From Photorhabdus bodei (GTDB lineage Bacteria; Pseudomonadota; Gammaproteobacteria; Enterobacterales; Enterobacteriaceae), in assembly GCF_003287735.1 (NCBI RefSeq), contig NZ_NSCM01000002.1, positions 248,001-312,000 on the forward strand: a DNA stretch of 64,000 nucleotides. The letters run 5' to 3'. The notes beneath the pieces were generated by a model, which had not been told where the DNA came from, ran no database searches, and was given only the letters and a program-made list of their open reading frames with translations. How positions within the stretch are numbered: the first letter of the stretch is position 1; every line of letters begins with the position of its first letter. Shown one piece after another: positions 41,744 to 50,793 of the stretch. Position numbers and translations under genes: made by a program.

Positions 41744-43276
41744 TTACGATATGAAATTAAAGTAACCCGATTCTGAAAAATCTTTGCCAGATTCTTTGAA
41801 ACGCTCTTTCGGTAGTGGATAACCCAAAGAGAGATATTTTTCAGCGAAATATAATGAACTTTGATGGGTTAACCCGATAGAATTAAGGTTGTCAACCATG
41901 CTTCTCGGTAGATTGCATTTAATATCTTTAACGTAATCAACGATAGTATTTTTTACACCACTGCCATCTGGCATTCTTATTTTTGGTCTGTCAATGATAT
42001 ATTCGGGTATTTTTCCTCTGAATGCTTCGCGTAAAATATGTTTTTCTATCCCATTATTGAGTTTGTAAGAAAAATCCAAGCTTAAAACATAAGGCACTAG
42101 TGCTGAATCCATAAAGGGAACTCTTGCTTCAACAGTATTTCTCATGCTTGCCCGATCAACTCTTTGTAAATCAGTCCTATAAAGATTATTTAATCGATAT
42201 AGGGAGAGGTGATGGGGGTCGGGGTATGTTTTAAATAAATCGTAACCAGCAAAAATTTCATCACTACCTTCTCCACATAAAGCAATTTTAAAGCCAAGGC
42301 GGTTAGCAATATAATAGCCAAAGTGAGCAATAGTTGAATCAATCGCATCGATTTGTTCGAAAAATTCACCATAATAGATAGCATCTTGGATATTATTGAT
42401 TAATTCTTCCTGAGTAAATGTATATATAATATGCTTTATATTATTCTCAGAACAATATCTTTGGGCAATATCAATGTCTTTTGAACCCGGTAATCCAAAT
42501 GAAATCGCCGTAATATCGTGGTGATATTTTTTTGCAAGATAAAGTACGATGGTACTGTCTATGCCGCCGCTAAACATAATTGATACAGGTAGGTCTGTGT
42601 CAACTCGCTTTCTGACGGCATTATCTAACAGTGAATAGACTTTTTCTTTTGCCTGTTCGAAGTTATCGCTGCTTGCTGGGATAGTTGTGTCGTAGCTAAT
42701 ATATTTCTCACTAGTAAATCCGTCGAAAATTGAACCGGGTTCAACAGGTTTAATTTCTGAGTTAAACTCGATCAATGATTTTATTTCTGATGCTACATAC
42801 CAGTTACCCTCTTTTTGGGTGTAATAGAGCGGTTTTATACCGACGTGATCTCTGCCTAATAAAAATTTATTATTCTTATTATCAAATAGAATAAAACTAA
42901 ACATGCCATCTAATTTTTTAATAAATGACTTGCCATAGCAAATGTAGGCAATTAGGGCAACTTCTGCATCGCCACCATTTTTAAATTGATAACCTTGTTT
43001 AATTAATTCATTTCGAAGAGGCTTGTAATTATAAATTTGACCATTCAGAACAAGATGAAGATCATGTTCCTGATTTGATATGGGTTGATAGGCTGAATCG
43101 CGTTCGACAATAGCAAGCCTGTTGGTTGCGATTGAAAAGTTATTTCTGACAATCTTCTCATTAAATCGAGATGGATCGCCCCGATGTGCTATTTTTGACA
43201 TTATCGTCTGTAGCTTATTCTCAATATCATCAATAAGCCTATTTTCTGTATTAAAAACACCACCAATTCCACACAT
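41744..43276 (-). CDS. Asparagine synthetase-like glutamine-dependent amidotransferase (island)
   Basis: A 510-residue class B asparagine-synthetase-family protein. The N-terminal glutaminase domain has the nucleophile Cys2 (MCGIGGVF), RLAIVE, NGQIYNY and GGDAEV, so it should release ammonia from glutamine. The C-terminal synthetase domain has the PP-loop SGGIDST (236-242) for ATP pyrophosphate chemistry and LCGEGSDEIFAGYD. It is therefore likely active as an amidating enzyme: carboxylate plus ATP plus glutamine-derived ammonia gives an amide. It could be a true AsnB, but its place as last gene of a four-gene unit with two AroA homologues and a RidA protein suggests a tailoring step. It is 35 bases behind the upstream AroA-like gene. 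Confidence 0.85.
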   Translation of the reverse strand: MCGIGGVFNTENRLIDDIENKLQTIMSKIAHRGDPSRFNEKIVRNNFSIATNRLAIVERDSAYQPISNQEHDLHLVLNGQIYNYKPLRNELIKQGYQFKNGGDAEVALIAYICYGKSFIKKLDGMFSFILFDNKNNKFLLGRDHVGIKPLYYTQKEGNWYVASEIKSLIEFNSEIKPVEPGSIFDGFTSEKYISYDTTIPASSDNFEQAKEKVYSLLDNAVRKRVDTDLPVSIMFSGGIDSTIVLYLAKKYHHDITAISFGLPGSKDIDIAQRYCSENNIKHIIYTFTQEELINNIQDAIYYGEFFEQIDAIDSTIAHFGYYIANRLGFKIALCGEGSDEIFAGYDLFKTYPDPHHLSLYRLNNLYRTDLQRVDRASMRNTVEARVPFMDSALVPYVLSLDFSYKLNNGIEKHILREAFRGKIPEYIIDRPKIRMPDGSGVKNTIVDYVKDIKCNLPRSMVDNLNSIGLTHQSSLYFAEKYLSLGYPLPKERFKESGKDFSESGYFNFIS

Positions 43277-43311
43277 AGTGAATTCCTTCGGTTAAGAGTT
43301 ATCAATGATAT

Positions 43312-44667
43312 TTAAACGTCTTCTGGTATAGGGCCAGAATATTTTAATTCGTTCACATTGGCACCTAATGTGGATATTTCGGCGAAATATTCTGGATAGG
43401 TTTGACCAACATGATATGGCTCACTGATAATGAGGGGTTCATCACAATGTAAACCTATTGTTGTGAGTGCCATGATTAATCCATGATCGTAATGACCATC
43501 AACAATAATGCCGCCTTTATATCCATATGGATTGCCATAAATAATTAATTGGTCTAGCTTCTCTTCTGATCTAATCCCTATTTTGTCTAATTCCCGTCGA
43601 AAATCAGAAATTCTGTCTGATTCTTTATAGCGGATATGTTCAATGTTATAGAAAACGCTTTTACCGTCGGCAAACGCAGCTAATGCAGCAAGTGCTGGTA
43701 CCGCATCTGGTGCCAGTGAACCATCGAAATCCTGCGCTTTTAGGATTCCGCCAGATCGAATATTGAGACAATCATCCCTGATGAAGCTGATTTTCGTTCC
43801 ACTGTTAATTAAATAATCCACCACCGCGCCATTACCTAATTCTTCCTCAAAGAAACCGTTTAGGGTGATATCAGAATTCAGTGAGGCACAAAGTGCAAGG
43901 ATTGCCGCCGTGCTGGCTGGATCAGCGCCGACGCTAAATTCTGATGGAATAAATCGATTTTTTCCTGTCGTAAAGAAATTGCGGAATTTATCATCATATT
44001 CGATATTAATGCCCGCTTTGCGCAAATTATTAATTGTCGTGTGAACCATCGATGGTGCGGTAATTGTATCGATGACTTTTATTTGCAGATCTCGTTCACT
44101 AATGGCACCTAAGTAAAGTAGTCCACTCAGGAATTGAGAGCTCTTTCTGCATGAAATTTCAGTGTAACTACCGATGTTTCTATCTGATTTCATGCTTATC
44201 GGTAAAAGTGAATCAGGCCCAACAGAGGTGCACTGAATATTGAGTAATTTTAATGCATTGACCATTTCTGATTGTGATCGTGTACCCAGGGAGTAACTGT
44301 ATTCTGTAATAAATTCAGTATCAGGTAAATAACCGGCTACTCCCATTAATAGCCTTAATACAACGCCAGAATTACCTGGGTTAAAGATGATTTTTTTATC
44401 AATTTTTCTGATATCTATGCCTTCTATGATTGTCCCTGTAATATCACTATTAAATGATGCCCCTAAACGGGAACAGTTTAATTTCATTGCTGTTGTATTG
44501 TTCCCTGATGCCATATTATTTATTTTACTTGTACCTTCCGTTAATGATGCAGTCAGAATGGCGCGAGTTGAAGAACTTTTGGAGGCAGGTAAGGTTATTG
44601 AGCCATTTAATGATTTGGTTTTGTTTATTTCGATAAATGGCGGATGATTATTACCATAATAATTCAT
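43312..44667 (-). CDS. EPSP synthase (AroA)-like enolpyruvyl transferase homologue A (island)
   Basis: A 451-residue protein of the AroA/MurA fold. Compared by eye with E. coli AroA, the substrate-side residues are kept: Lys30 and Arg35 (PASKSSSTRA), Arg105 (GNSGVVLRLL), Ser176-Ser177-Gln178, Asp321 and the motif KESDR (348-352). Several phosphoenolpyruvate ligands are not: the E. coli Arg124 position appears to be Ser126, Arg386 becomes Gly396 (DHG instead of DHR) and Lys411 becomes Gln422. A normal EPSP synthase reaction is therefore doubtful; a different donor, acceptor or an elimination is possible. It is not the housekeeping aroA, which in enterics follows serC. It lies 27 bases after homologue B. 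The function is inferred only. Confidence 0.75.
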   Translation of the reverse strand: MNYYGNNHPPFIEINKTKSLNGSITLPASKSSSTRAILTASLTEGTSKINNMASGNNTTAMKLNCSRLGASFNSDITGTIIEGIDIRKIDKKIIFNPGNSGVVLRLLMGVAGYLPDTEFITEYSYSLGTRSQSEMVNALKLLNIQCTSVGPDSLLPISMKSDRNIGSYTEISCRKSSQFLSGLLYLGAISERDLQIKVIDTITAPSMVHTTINNLRKAGINIEYDDKFRNFFTTGKNRFIPSEFSVGADPASTAAILALCASLNSDITLNGFFEEELGNGAVVDYLINSGTKISFIRDDCLNIRSGGILKAQDFDGSLAPDAVPALAALAAFADGKSVFYNIEHIRYKESDRISDFRRELDKIGIRSEEKLDQLIIYGNPYGYKGGIIVDGHYDHGLIMALTTIGLHCDEPLIISEPYHVGQTYPEYFAEISTLGANVNELKYSGPIPEDV

Positions 44668-44694
44668 ATTTTTGTCTCGCTTTTATACTGTTAG

Positions 44695-45999
44695 CTAACT
44701 TATTTTAGCTCCGAGAGAACTTAAGGATTGGATAAATCCAGGAAAACCATCATCTAATTTATGTATATGATTAACCGTTGTTCGTTCTCTTGCCCCTAGT
44801 GATGCAATAATATTGGATGCGCAAATCCGATGATCATAGTAACTGAATATTTCGACGCCTCCGTTTAATGGTCCGTTACCGTTGATCATTATTTTGTTGA
44901 AAGCCCCAGTATCATTAAAAATTAAATAACTTTTCCCGCCCATCATGCGTATATTTTCGTTGATAATAAATGCGCGTTGACATTTATGATTGTTTATAGC
45001 ATTAAGACCGGAAAATGTAATATTTCCATTGCCATTAATCGCTGCCGCGATAATGTTAGTGGCAACGGAAGGAAGTTCATTTAAGTAGATTTCATCTGTA
45101 ATGGTGTTATGTTCCTCCTCCAGGCTGATATTAAGTTGATTCTTAATTGGATTATAGTTTAAATTCATACCAAATTTTTTATATATGTCAAATAATACTC
45201 TTTCGTTAATGGTATTCCCCAAATAATAACTTTTGATGGTGACTTTGCTTGGTCGATTAATACTTAATATTGACGAAGCAATGTAGCTTAGTGATGTGAA
45301 ATCAGAGGGGATGTTAATAGTAATATCCCTTGGTTGATATTCAGTTGAAATAAATGTGCTGCCTATTCGAGTGATTTGACTTCCCAATAACGCCATCATG
45401 TTAATTGTTATATCGACATATCCATTCTTAGTTTCGCCGTTGTTGTTAATGATAATACTTTTCCCTTTCATAAATGGTGAAACAAGAAGAGAGAATGATA
45501 GGAATTGAGTACTCTTATTGAAGTTTAATGGCGATTGTGATGGATATATTCTTCTGGAAATAATGACAATATTTTCTTCTCGCTTTTCTGCAAATACGTT
45601 CAGGTATGAAAAAAATGATTCATCATACAGACTTTCTCTGTTAAACAGTGAATCATTGCATTTTATATAAACTTCCTTTTCTGTTAGTGACGCTAAAGCG
45701 ACACTGATTCTAAATAACATGCCAGAACCGTTAGCATTAATGATCCCATTACAATGATAGATTGGATGTGCCCCTTTCAATATGATGTGATTTTCACTTC
45801 TGTCCAGAATTTGCAGACCAAATTGTTGTAAAGCAATAAGGAGATCTTCGGTTTCGGTACACCACGATATATTATTTACGGTTGTTGTTTCTTCATTCAA
45901 TAGTGCTAATAGTAGCGCTCTTTGGATATGAGGCTTAGATGATGGTATGACTATTTCCCCGTTAAGAGTGGAGCCGGGGAGCACGCTAATTTTATTCAT
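44695..45999 (-). CDS. EPSP synthase (AroA)-like enolpyruvyl transferase homologue B (island)
   Basis: A 434-residue, more divergent AroA-fold protein. Kept: Lys22 and Arg27 (SSKPHIQRALLLA), Arg97 (NGSGMLFR), the Ser163-Thr164-Gln165 triad, and His390-Arg391 (YYDHR), the Arg being the E. coli Arg386 equivalent. Changed: Asp313 becomes Ser311, the KETDR motif is reduced to HKCQR (338-342), and Lys411 becomes Asp417. So it keeps the PEP Arg that homologue A lost but lacks the catalytic Glu and Asp that A keeps. The two may act in sequence, or as a pair with one member catalytically altered. The gene follows the RidA-like gene by 50 bases. Alignment was by hand and the substrate is unknown. Confidence 0.7.
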   Translation of the reverse strand: MNKISVLPGSTLNGEIVIPSSKPHIQRALLLALLNEETTTVNNISWCTETEDLLIALQQFGLQILDRSENHIILKGAHPIYHCNGIINANGSGMLFRISVALASLTEKEVYIKCNDSLFNRESLYDESFFSYLNVFAEKREENIVIISRRIYPSQSPLNFNKSTQFLSFSLLVSPFMKGKSIIINNNGETKNGYVDITINMMALLGSQITRIGSTFISTEYQPRDITINIPSDFTSLSYIASSILSINRPSKVTIKSYYLGNTINERVLFDIYKKFGMNLNYNPIKNQLNISLEEEHNTITDEIYLNELPSVATNIIAAAINGNGNITFSGLNAINNHKCQRAFIINENIRMMGGKSYLIFNDTGAFNKIMINGNGPLNGGVEIFSYYDHRICASNIIASLGARERTTVNHIHKLDDGFPGFIQSLSSLGAKIS

Positions 46000-46049
46000 G
46001 CCAAGCCTCCAGGTAGATCAATTACCATTGGTATTATTCTTTGATTTAA

Positions 46050-46448
46050 CTATTTGCTATCGATAGCAATAGTTGTAATTTCAACGTAATGTTCTGGCTT
46101 TACCATCGATTTAACGGCAATAGTCGTATTGACCGGGCGTATATCGCCAAACTTCTCATTAAATGCTCGACAATAATCATCAAAATGTTGGAAATCTGTT
46201 AAATGTGTTACTGTGCTGACAACGTCAGTCAGTTCTGCATCAAGCTCTTTTAAATATTTCTCAATTTTTTCTATGATAAATAGAGTTTGCTCGTAAGCAT
46301 TTTCCCCCATAACATTTCCATCGCCATCTGAAGCGACACATCCTGCAATAAATATCTGATTACCAACTCTTTTTCCTCTTGAGTATCCCATTTTATTTTC
46401 CCACGGAGAGGGGCTGAATACTGTTTTTCTAATTTCATGAGATGACAT
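46050..46448 (-). CDS. RidA-family protein (island)
   Basis: 132 residues of the YjgF/YER057c/UK114 fold, with RGKRVGNQIFIAGCVASDGDGNV and the central YEQTLFIIEKIEKYLKEL. RidA proteins hydrolyse reactive enamines and imines. The Arg that RidA proper uses to bind the substrate carboxylate (PARSCVEV in E. coli) appears to be Asn here (PVNTTIAV), placing it in another subfamily that may be a tailoring enzyme, or bind ligand without deaminating. It is the first gene of the minus-strand unit of the island, facing the ATP-grasp gene across a 450-base AT-rich gap. Confidence 0.8.
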   Translation of the reverse strand: MSSHEIRKTVFSPSPWENKMGYSRGKRVGNQIFIAGCVASDGDGNVMGENAYEQTLFIIEKIEKYLKELDAELTDVVSTVTHLTDFQHFDDYCRAFNEKFGDIRPVNTTIAVKSMVKPEHYVEITTIAIDSK

Positions 46449-46899
46449 AAATACTCCTATAAATGAAAATATATAAGAAGAAGATTTGGGAACAATAAAT
46501 TAATTTAAACAATTTATTCCGTTAACTAAAAAATATCCGTAAATCAATGTAGTATTAATAAAAGTATATAAAGTCTGATATGTCAAATAAAGTTGGTTAT
46601 TAAAATAGAATAATTGGGTGTTTTTTTATTTTAAAAATGAATAACTATTTTATTTTTGGCGAAAAAATTATTTTTATGAAAAAATTCTTTTTATTATTTA
46701 ATTGGTTATGTATTAAATAGCTGAATCTGGTTGTATTCTGGCGTTTTTTTTATTTGAAAGTCATCTTAGTTGGAACTATACATGATGATTAGGTTGTCTT
46801 AATTTTAATGAAATCTTTTATTATTAAGTAAAATTAGATGATTTCAGGAATGAAGAAAGCGTCATAAATTAATAAATATCAACTAACGATGGGGTCGAT
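46449..46899. promoter_or_regulatory. Divergent promoter region of the island
   Basis: A 451-base, extremely AT-rich gap between the two divergent operons of the island. It must hold both promoters. AT-richness of this kind commonly attracts H-NS-type silencers, which is inference. I could not single out a -35/-10 pair or an operator with confidence, and the island encodes no transcription factor of its own. Confidence 0.55.
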
Positions 46900-48138
46900 A
46901 TGCGTGTTTTTATTTTTATTGAAGCAAGACCGGTTGAATGCTCGGCAATTGATTATATTAGAGATTTAGGATTTTCTCCTGTGTTATTGACTTCAATGGA
47001 ATCAATGAATAAAGGATTATATGATGATTTAAGAAAGGAATTATTTGATAATATTTATTATGTTGATACGAGAAATAGTACAGATATCATTAATTTAATT
47101 AAAGATAACTGTATTCCTGTTGCTGCAATTTTAGGTTGTTATGATGATTTTATGATTGTGGCGTCTGAAGTAGCGTTAGAATTCGGTTTACCTCACCCGG
47201 ATATAGATGGTTTGAGGAATGCATTTAGTAAGAAGAATGTCAGGGATATCTTAGTACAACATGGTTATGAGCAACCTGCTTACGAGGTTTTTTCTTATAA
47301 TAATATTCCAGAAAATCCTAAGGTTCCTTTTCCGTTTGTGATTAAGCCACTTCGTGATGCGGGGGCTTATGGGGTATCACTTTGTAAATCTCAAGATGAT
47401 TACCACCATGTGGTTTCAGAAATTTCATCTAATGGCACAATGTCAATGCTCGGTAAAGTGAATGAAGAGTTCTTGATAGAAGAGTTCCTGCAAGGAAATT
47501 TTTATGGGGCAGAATTAATTTATAGTCATGATGAATGGCATTTACTTGGTATCAATAGAATTTTCGTTTCTCCTGATGATGACCTGTGTATGATCGGCTT
47601 ATCTCATCCTGCTGAACTGTCTGAATTTGAGTTTGCAATGGCTTGTAAGCTGGTTAAGGAGTGGGTAGCGGCTTTGGGATTACGGGGTGGTGCAATAAAT
47701 GTAGAATTTATTTATACCTCTCGTGGGCCCGTATTAGTTGAAATCAATTTGCGCATAGCGGGTGCCAGAGCGGCTCAACAGATCTTCATGACCTCTGGGA
47801 TTAATATGGTCAAATACTTGGTCGATTTTGTTTGTGGTATCGAAAGTTCTATATCACCAGCGTCGGAAATAGTTTATCCATTTGTCGCTGATGCATTTGT
47901 TTTTTATCGTGGTGAGGGGGTTGTCAATGATATCAGAATAGATGCTGATATCCCTTATTTCATTTCCGCAGGGTTTAAAAAAACGCCTTTTACTATTTTA
48001 TCGAAAAGTAAAAATTCATCAAAAAATAAAAACTTTGGTTCTATTGTCGGTTATGTTCTGGCTTATGGTAATAGTTGTGAGGAAGCGATGGAAAATGCGA
48101 CACGTATTGCTAACCGCGTACAGTTAAAAACAAATTAA
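46900..48138 (+). CDS. ATP-grasp amide/peptide ligase (island)
   Basis: A 412-residue ATP-grasp enzyme of the amino-acid-ligase and carbamoyl-phosphate-synthetase-like group. Residues 75-100 form the pre-ATP-grasp part. PFPFVIKPLRDAGAYGVSL supplies the ATP-binding Lys and glycine-rich loop, FLIEEFLQGNFYGAELIYS the second strand, and VLVEINLRIAGARAAQQ the metal-binding Glu and Asn plus Arg. Such enzymes join a carboxylate to an amine through an acyl phosphate, as in bacilysin (BacD) and related dipeptides. It lies 15 bases ahead of an EamA transporter gene, so ligation followed by export is the natural reading. The partner substrates are unknown. Confidence 0.85.
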   Translation: MRVFIFIEARPVECSAIDYIRDLGFSPVLLTSMESMNKGLYDDLRKELFDNIYYVDTRNSTDIINLIKDNCIPVAAILGCYDDFMIVASEVALEFGLPHPDIDGLRNAFSKKNVRDILVQHGYEQPAYEVFSYNNIPENPKVPFPFVIKPLRDAGAYGVSLCKSQDDYHHVVSEISSNGTMSMLGKVNEEFLIEEFLQGNFYGAELIYSHDEWHLLGINRIFVSPDDDLCMIGLSHPAELSEFEFAMACKLVKEWVAALGLRGGAINVEFIYTSRGPVLVEINLRIAGARAAQQIFMTSGINMVKYLVDFVCGIESSISPASEIVYPFVADAFVFYRGEGVVNDIRIDADIPYFISAGFKKTPFTILSKSKNSSKNKNFGSIVGYVLAYGNSCEEAMENATRIANRVQLKTN

Positions 48139-48153
48139 TAAGAGATCATCATT

Positions 48154-48999
48154 ATGGCTATTTTGATGGGGTTGATTTCAGCATTGTGTTGGGGAAGTAC
48201 TGATTTTTTGGCAGGGCAAGTCGCAAGAAAAGTCGGCGTGGCTAAATCTTTATTCTACAGTCAGCTATTTGGTTTTTTTGTTTTATCGTTGTTGCTGTTT
48301 TTTTATTTTGAGATGTCGTTTGTTAATGTAAGCTTTTTTCAACTGACCATCTGTGTTGTTGCTTCGGTTTGCAATTTAATGGCAATGGTGTTTCTGCTTA
48401 AAGCATTATCAATCGGCAAAGCCTCGATTGTCGCGCCGATTGTTTCGCTTTATGGTGCCGTTACCACGATTTTGTCACTGATAAATGGGAAACCAATGAC
48501 CGCTTTGGTTTTGTTTAGTCTATTTATTTGTGTTGTTGGGGCCTGTCTAACCAGTATACCGAAATCAAAAGATGGACAACGAGAATCATCTGGTTCAATT
48601 TTCTTTGCACTTTTGTCTTCACTGATGTTTGGTTTAGGCTTCTGGTTGCAAGGGGAATTTGCTGTTAGAGATCTGGGTGTTATCAATGCATTATGGGTTT
48701 ACTATTTAACCGCTGTGGTTGTTTTATTTCTCACTCTATTAAAAAAAGGAAATTTATCATTACCGCCGATTTCAATTATTGCTCTGGTTTTTTCAATTAG
48801 TTTCTTTAGTCTGATCGGGTTTGCTTCATTAGCTTACGGCTCTGCAACGGGACATGTTGCCGTTGTTACTGTTCTGAGTTCATTGGCAAGTGGAGTCACC
48901 GCTTTATTAGGCTTTTTTATTCGTGGAGAACGGTTAAGTCGAATTCAGTGGATTGGTATTGTGATAATAATAGCGGGTGTCGTTCTTTTGAAATTATGA
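48154..48999 (+). CDS. EamA/DMT-family transporter, probable product exporter (island)
   Basis: 281 residues with ten hydrophobic helices in two EamA halves. It starts MAILMGLISALCWGSTDFLAGQVARKVG (the usual N-terminal EamA motif) and ends SRIQWIGIVIIIAGVVLLKL. DMT proteins of this type export amino acids and related metabolites. Directly downstream of the ATP-grasp ligase and transcribed with it, it probably exports the island's product or protects the producer. Confidence 0.85.
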   Translation: MAILMGLISALCWGSTDFLAGQVARKVGVAKSLFYSQLFGFFVLSLLLFFYFEMSFVNVSFFQLTICVVASVCNLMAMVFLLKALSIGKASIVAPIVSLYGAVTTILSLINGKPMTALVLFSLFICVVGACLTSIPKSKDGQRESSGSIFFALLSSLMFGLGFWLQGEFAVRDLGVINALWVYYLTAVVVLFLTLLKKGNLSLPPISIIALVFSISFFSLIGFASLAYGSATGHVAVVTVLSSLASGVTALLGFFIRGERLSRIQWIGIVIIIAGVVLLKL

Positions 49000-49013
49000 C
49001 ATTTATAATAGCT

Positions 49014-49038
49014 TGTTTCCCCGAAGAATTCGGGGGAA
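49014..49038. terminator. Hairpin between the island and yfgG
   Basis: TTCCCCGAA and TTCGGGGGAA form a stable short hairpin between convergent genes. No T-run follows on either strand. Confidence 0.45.
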
Positions 49039-49083
49039 CAGTGAGGTAATGATATTGATTAATGATAATCTGCAATAAGTTGA

Positions 49084-49245
49084 TTATTTCATTTGATGAT
49101 TTTCACCTCTCTCTATTATGACCTTTTTATTTTGTTGATGATGTTCTAATGCCGCTATGGATGAATAAATGAAACGGCCAAATAAAATCAGAAAGCTGAT
49201 AAGTAAAACCAATTTAATTATCTGAGATCGCTTCTTTTTTTTCAT
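49084..49245 (-). CDS. yfgG: YfgG, small membrane protein (DUF2633)
   Basis: A 53-residue protein. A very basic start (MKKKKRSQ) is followed by one membrane helix, KLVLLISFLILFGRFIYSS, then a His/Gln/Lys-rich tail. E. coli YfgG shares the core VLLISF..FGRFIYSS. It follows ppx by 12 bases on the same strand, close to the E. coli position near ppk-ppx. YfgG has been linked to metal-stress tolerance in E. coli; here only the homology is seen. The gene is short and easily missed. Confidence 0.8.
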   Translation of the reverse strand: MKKKKRSQIIKLVLLISFLILFGRFIYSSIAALEHHQQNKKVIIERGENHQMK

Positions 49246-49257
49246 GGTTTGGTATCT

Positions 49258-50790
49258 TTATATTGATTCCTCGGCTATTTCTAATTGCCAACCCGTAACG
49301 TTATGCCAGTAACCTTGCTCTTTTTCCAGATCAAGCTGCATCAGGGTGTTTTCTGATAAATAATTGTAAGGCAGGTAGAGCGCCCAATGGCTATCATCAG
49401 TAACCAGTCTGAGTGATTCAGGAATGGTTGTGGATTGGCGTTGATTATTGAGTAAAGTTGCCAGACGTAGGATTTGAATTAATGGCAGATACTGTTTTTT
49501 CTTGAATAAATTGAATCTTGGCAAATCATCCAGTTTTATTGTCTTACGATGACAGCGAACCAAGGTTGCCAGCAGTAATTGTTGTTCCTGATTAAAGCCG
49601 GGTAAGTTGGTGTTTTGCAGAATATAGGCAGAGTGTCGCTGTAATCCGCTTAAGTTAATACTTAATCCAACTTCGTGTAACATTGCCGCCCAGTGTAAAA
49701 TCGCTTCGAGTTGAGGTTGCACTAGTTTAGGGTTCTGGATTGCCCACTGTTGGTAAAGTGTTTCAGTCGTATTAAGTACACGCTTTGCCTGTTCTCTGTC
49801 GATATTATAGTGTTCAGCCAGGCTTTTTGCGGTTCTCTGGCGGATATCTTGATGACGGAAACGGCCTTCCATTTCATATAAAACGCCTTCACGTAGCGCG
49901 CCATCTGAGAGTTGTAATGCTTTTATATGCAGGGTATCGAATATACCGCATAAGATTGCTAAACCAGGAATAAAGAAGTGTTTACGATCATCCGATAGTC
50001 CGGGTAAGTCGAAGGTTTTTAATTTCTTGAATTTGAGTATTTCTTTGACCAACATCTCCAGCCGTTCAGGGGTGATTAATCCGTCCTTTTCCCCCATTGC
50101 GACCAGTACTTCATACACCGCTTTAATGGTCCCGGATGCCCCAAGTGCTGAATTCCAGCCAGTGATGCGGTACTGCCATGAGAGATTTTCCAATTTTTGC
50201 GCAGCTTCAAGCCGCGCTCGGCGGAATTTTTCTGCGCTAATTTCGTCATCGGGAAAGAATTGGTGGGCGAAACTAATGCATCCCATTCGGCGGCTTTCTA
50301 CTAATAATGGTTCAAAATTTTCACCAATGACCAGTTCAGTGGAGCCGCCGCCAATATCAATCACCAGTTTACGGTTTTTTTCTGGTTGTGTATGTTCTAC
50401 CCCCATATAGATCAGACGAGCTTCTTCATGGCCGGAAATAATTTCAATCGGGTAGGGGATAACGTCTTTAGCGCGTTTGATAAATTCTTTGGCATTGCTG
50501 GCTTCACGTAAGCTGTGAGTGCCCACCAGACAAACGTTATCTGCAGGAAAGCCTTGTAACCGTTCAGCAAATAAAGCCAGACAGGCAAGACCGCGTGTTA
50601 TTGCTTCTTCGCTTAATAGATTGTTGTTATCAAGACCGTCGGCAAGATGGACCCGTTGTTTTAAGCGACCTAAAATCTGAAATGCGTCGTTAACAATTCG
50701 GGCAATAATCATATGAAAACTGTTTGAACCCAGATCAATAGCCGCAATTTCTATTGGCCTGGGCGTCGGCTTGTCATGTGTTAGCGGCAT
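49258..50790 (-). CDS. ppx: Ppx, exopolyphosphatase
   Basis: Releases phosphate from polyphosphate ends and is related to GppA. It has 510 residues (E. coli 513). ASKHA-fold motifs are [16 protein letters not shown] (phosphate 1), [14 protein letters not shown] (phosphate 2) and the conserved [10 protein letters not shown]; the C-terminal half is an HD-type helical domain ([22 protein letters not shown]). It follows ppk after three bases, as in the enteric ppk-ppx operon. Confidence 0.95.
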   Translation of the reverse strand: MPLTHDKPTPRPIEIAAIDLGSNSFHMIIARIVNDAFQILGRLKQRVHLADGLDNNNLLSEEAITRGLACLALFAERLQGFPADNVCLVGTHSLREASNAKEFIKRAKDVIPYPIEIISGHEEARLIYMGVEHTQPEKNRKLVIDIGGGSTELVIGENFEPLLVESRRMGCISFAHQFFPDDEISAEKFRRARLEAAQKLENLSWQYRITGWNSALGASGTIKAVYEVLVAMGEKDGLITPERLEMLVKEILKFKKLKTFDLPGLSDDRKHFFIPGLAILCGIFDTLHIKALQLSDGALREGVLYEMEGRFRHQDIRQRTAKSLAEHYNIDREQAKRVLNTTETLYQQWAIQNPKLVQPQLEAILHWAAMLHEVGLSINLSGLQRHSAYILQNTNLPGFNQEQQLLLATLVRCHRKTIKLDDLPRFNLFKKKQYLPLIQILRLATLLNNQRQSTTIPESLRLVTDDSHWALYLPYNYLSENTLMQLDLEKEQGYWHNVTGWQLEIAEESI

Positions 50791-50793
50791 AAA

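Noticed and set aside
41744..43276. Beta-lactam synthetase identity for the Asn-synthetase-like protein
   Set aside because: Beta-lactam synthetases lack the N-terminal Cys nucleophile; here Cys2 and the glutaminase motifs are intact, so glutamine-dependent amidation is more likely.
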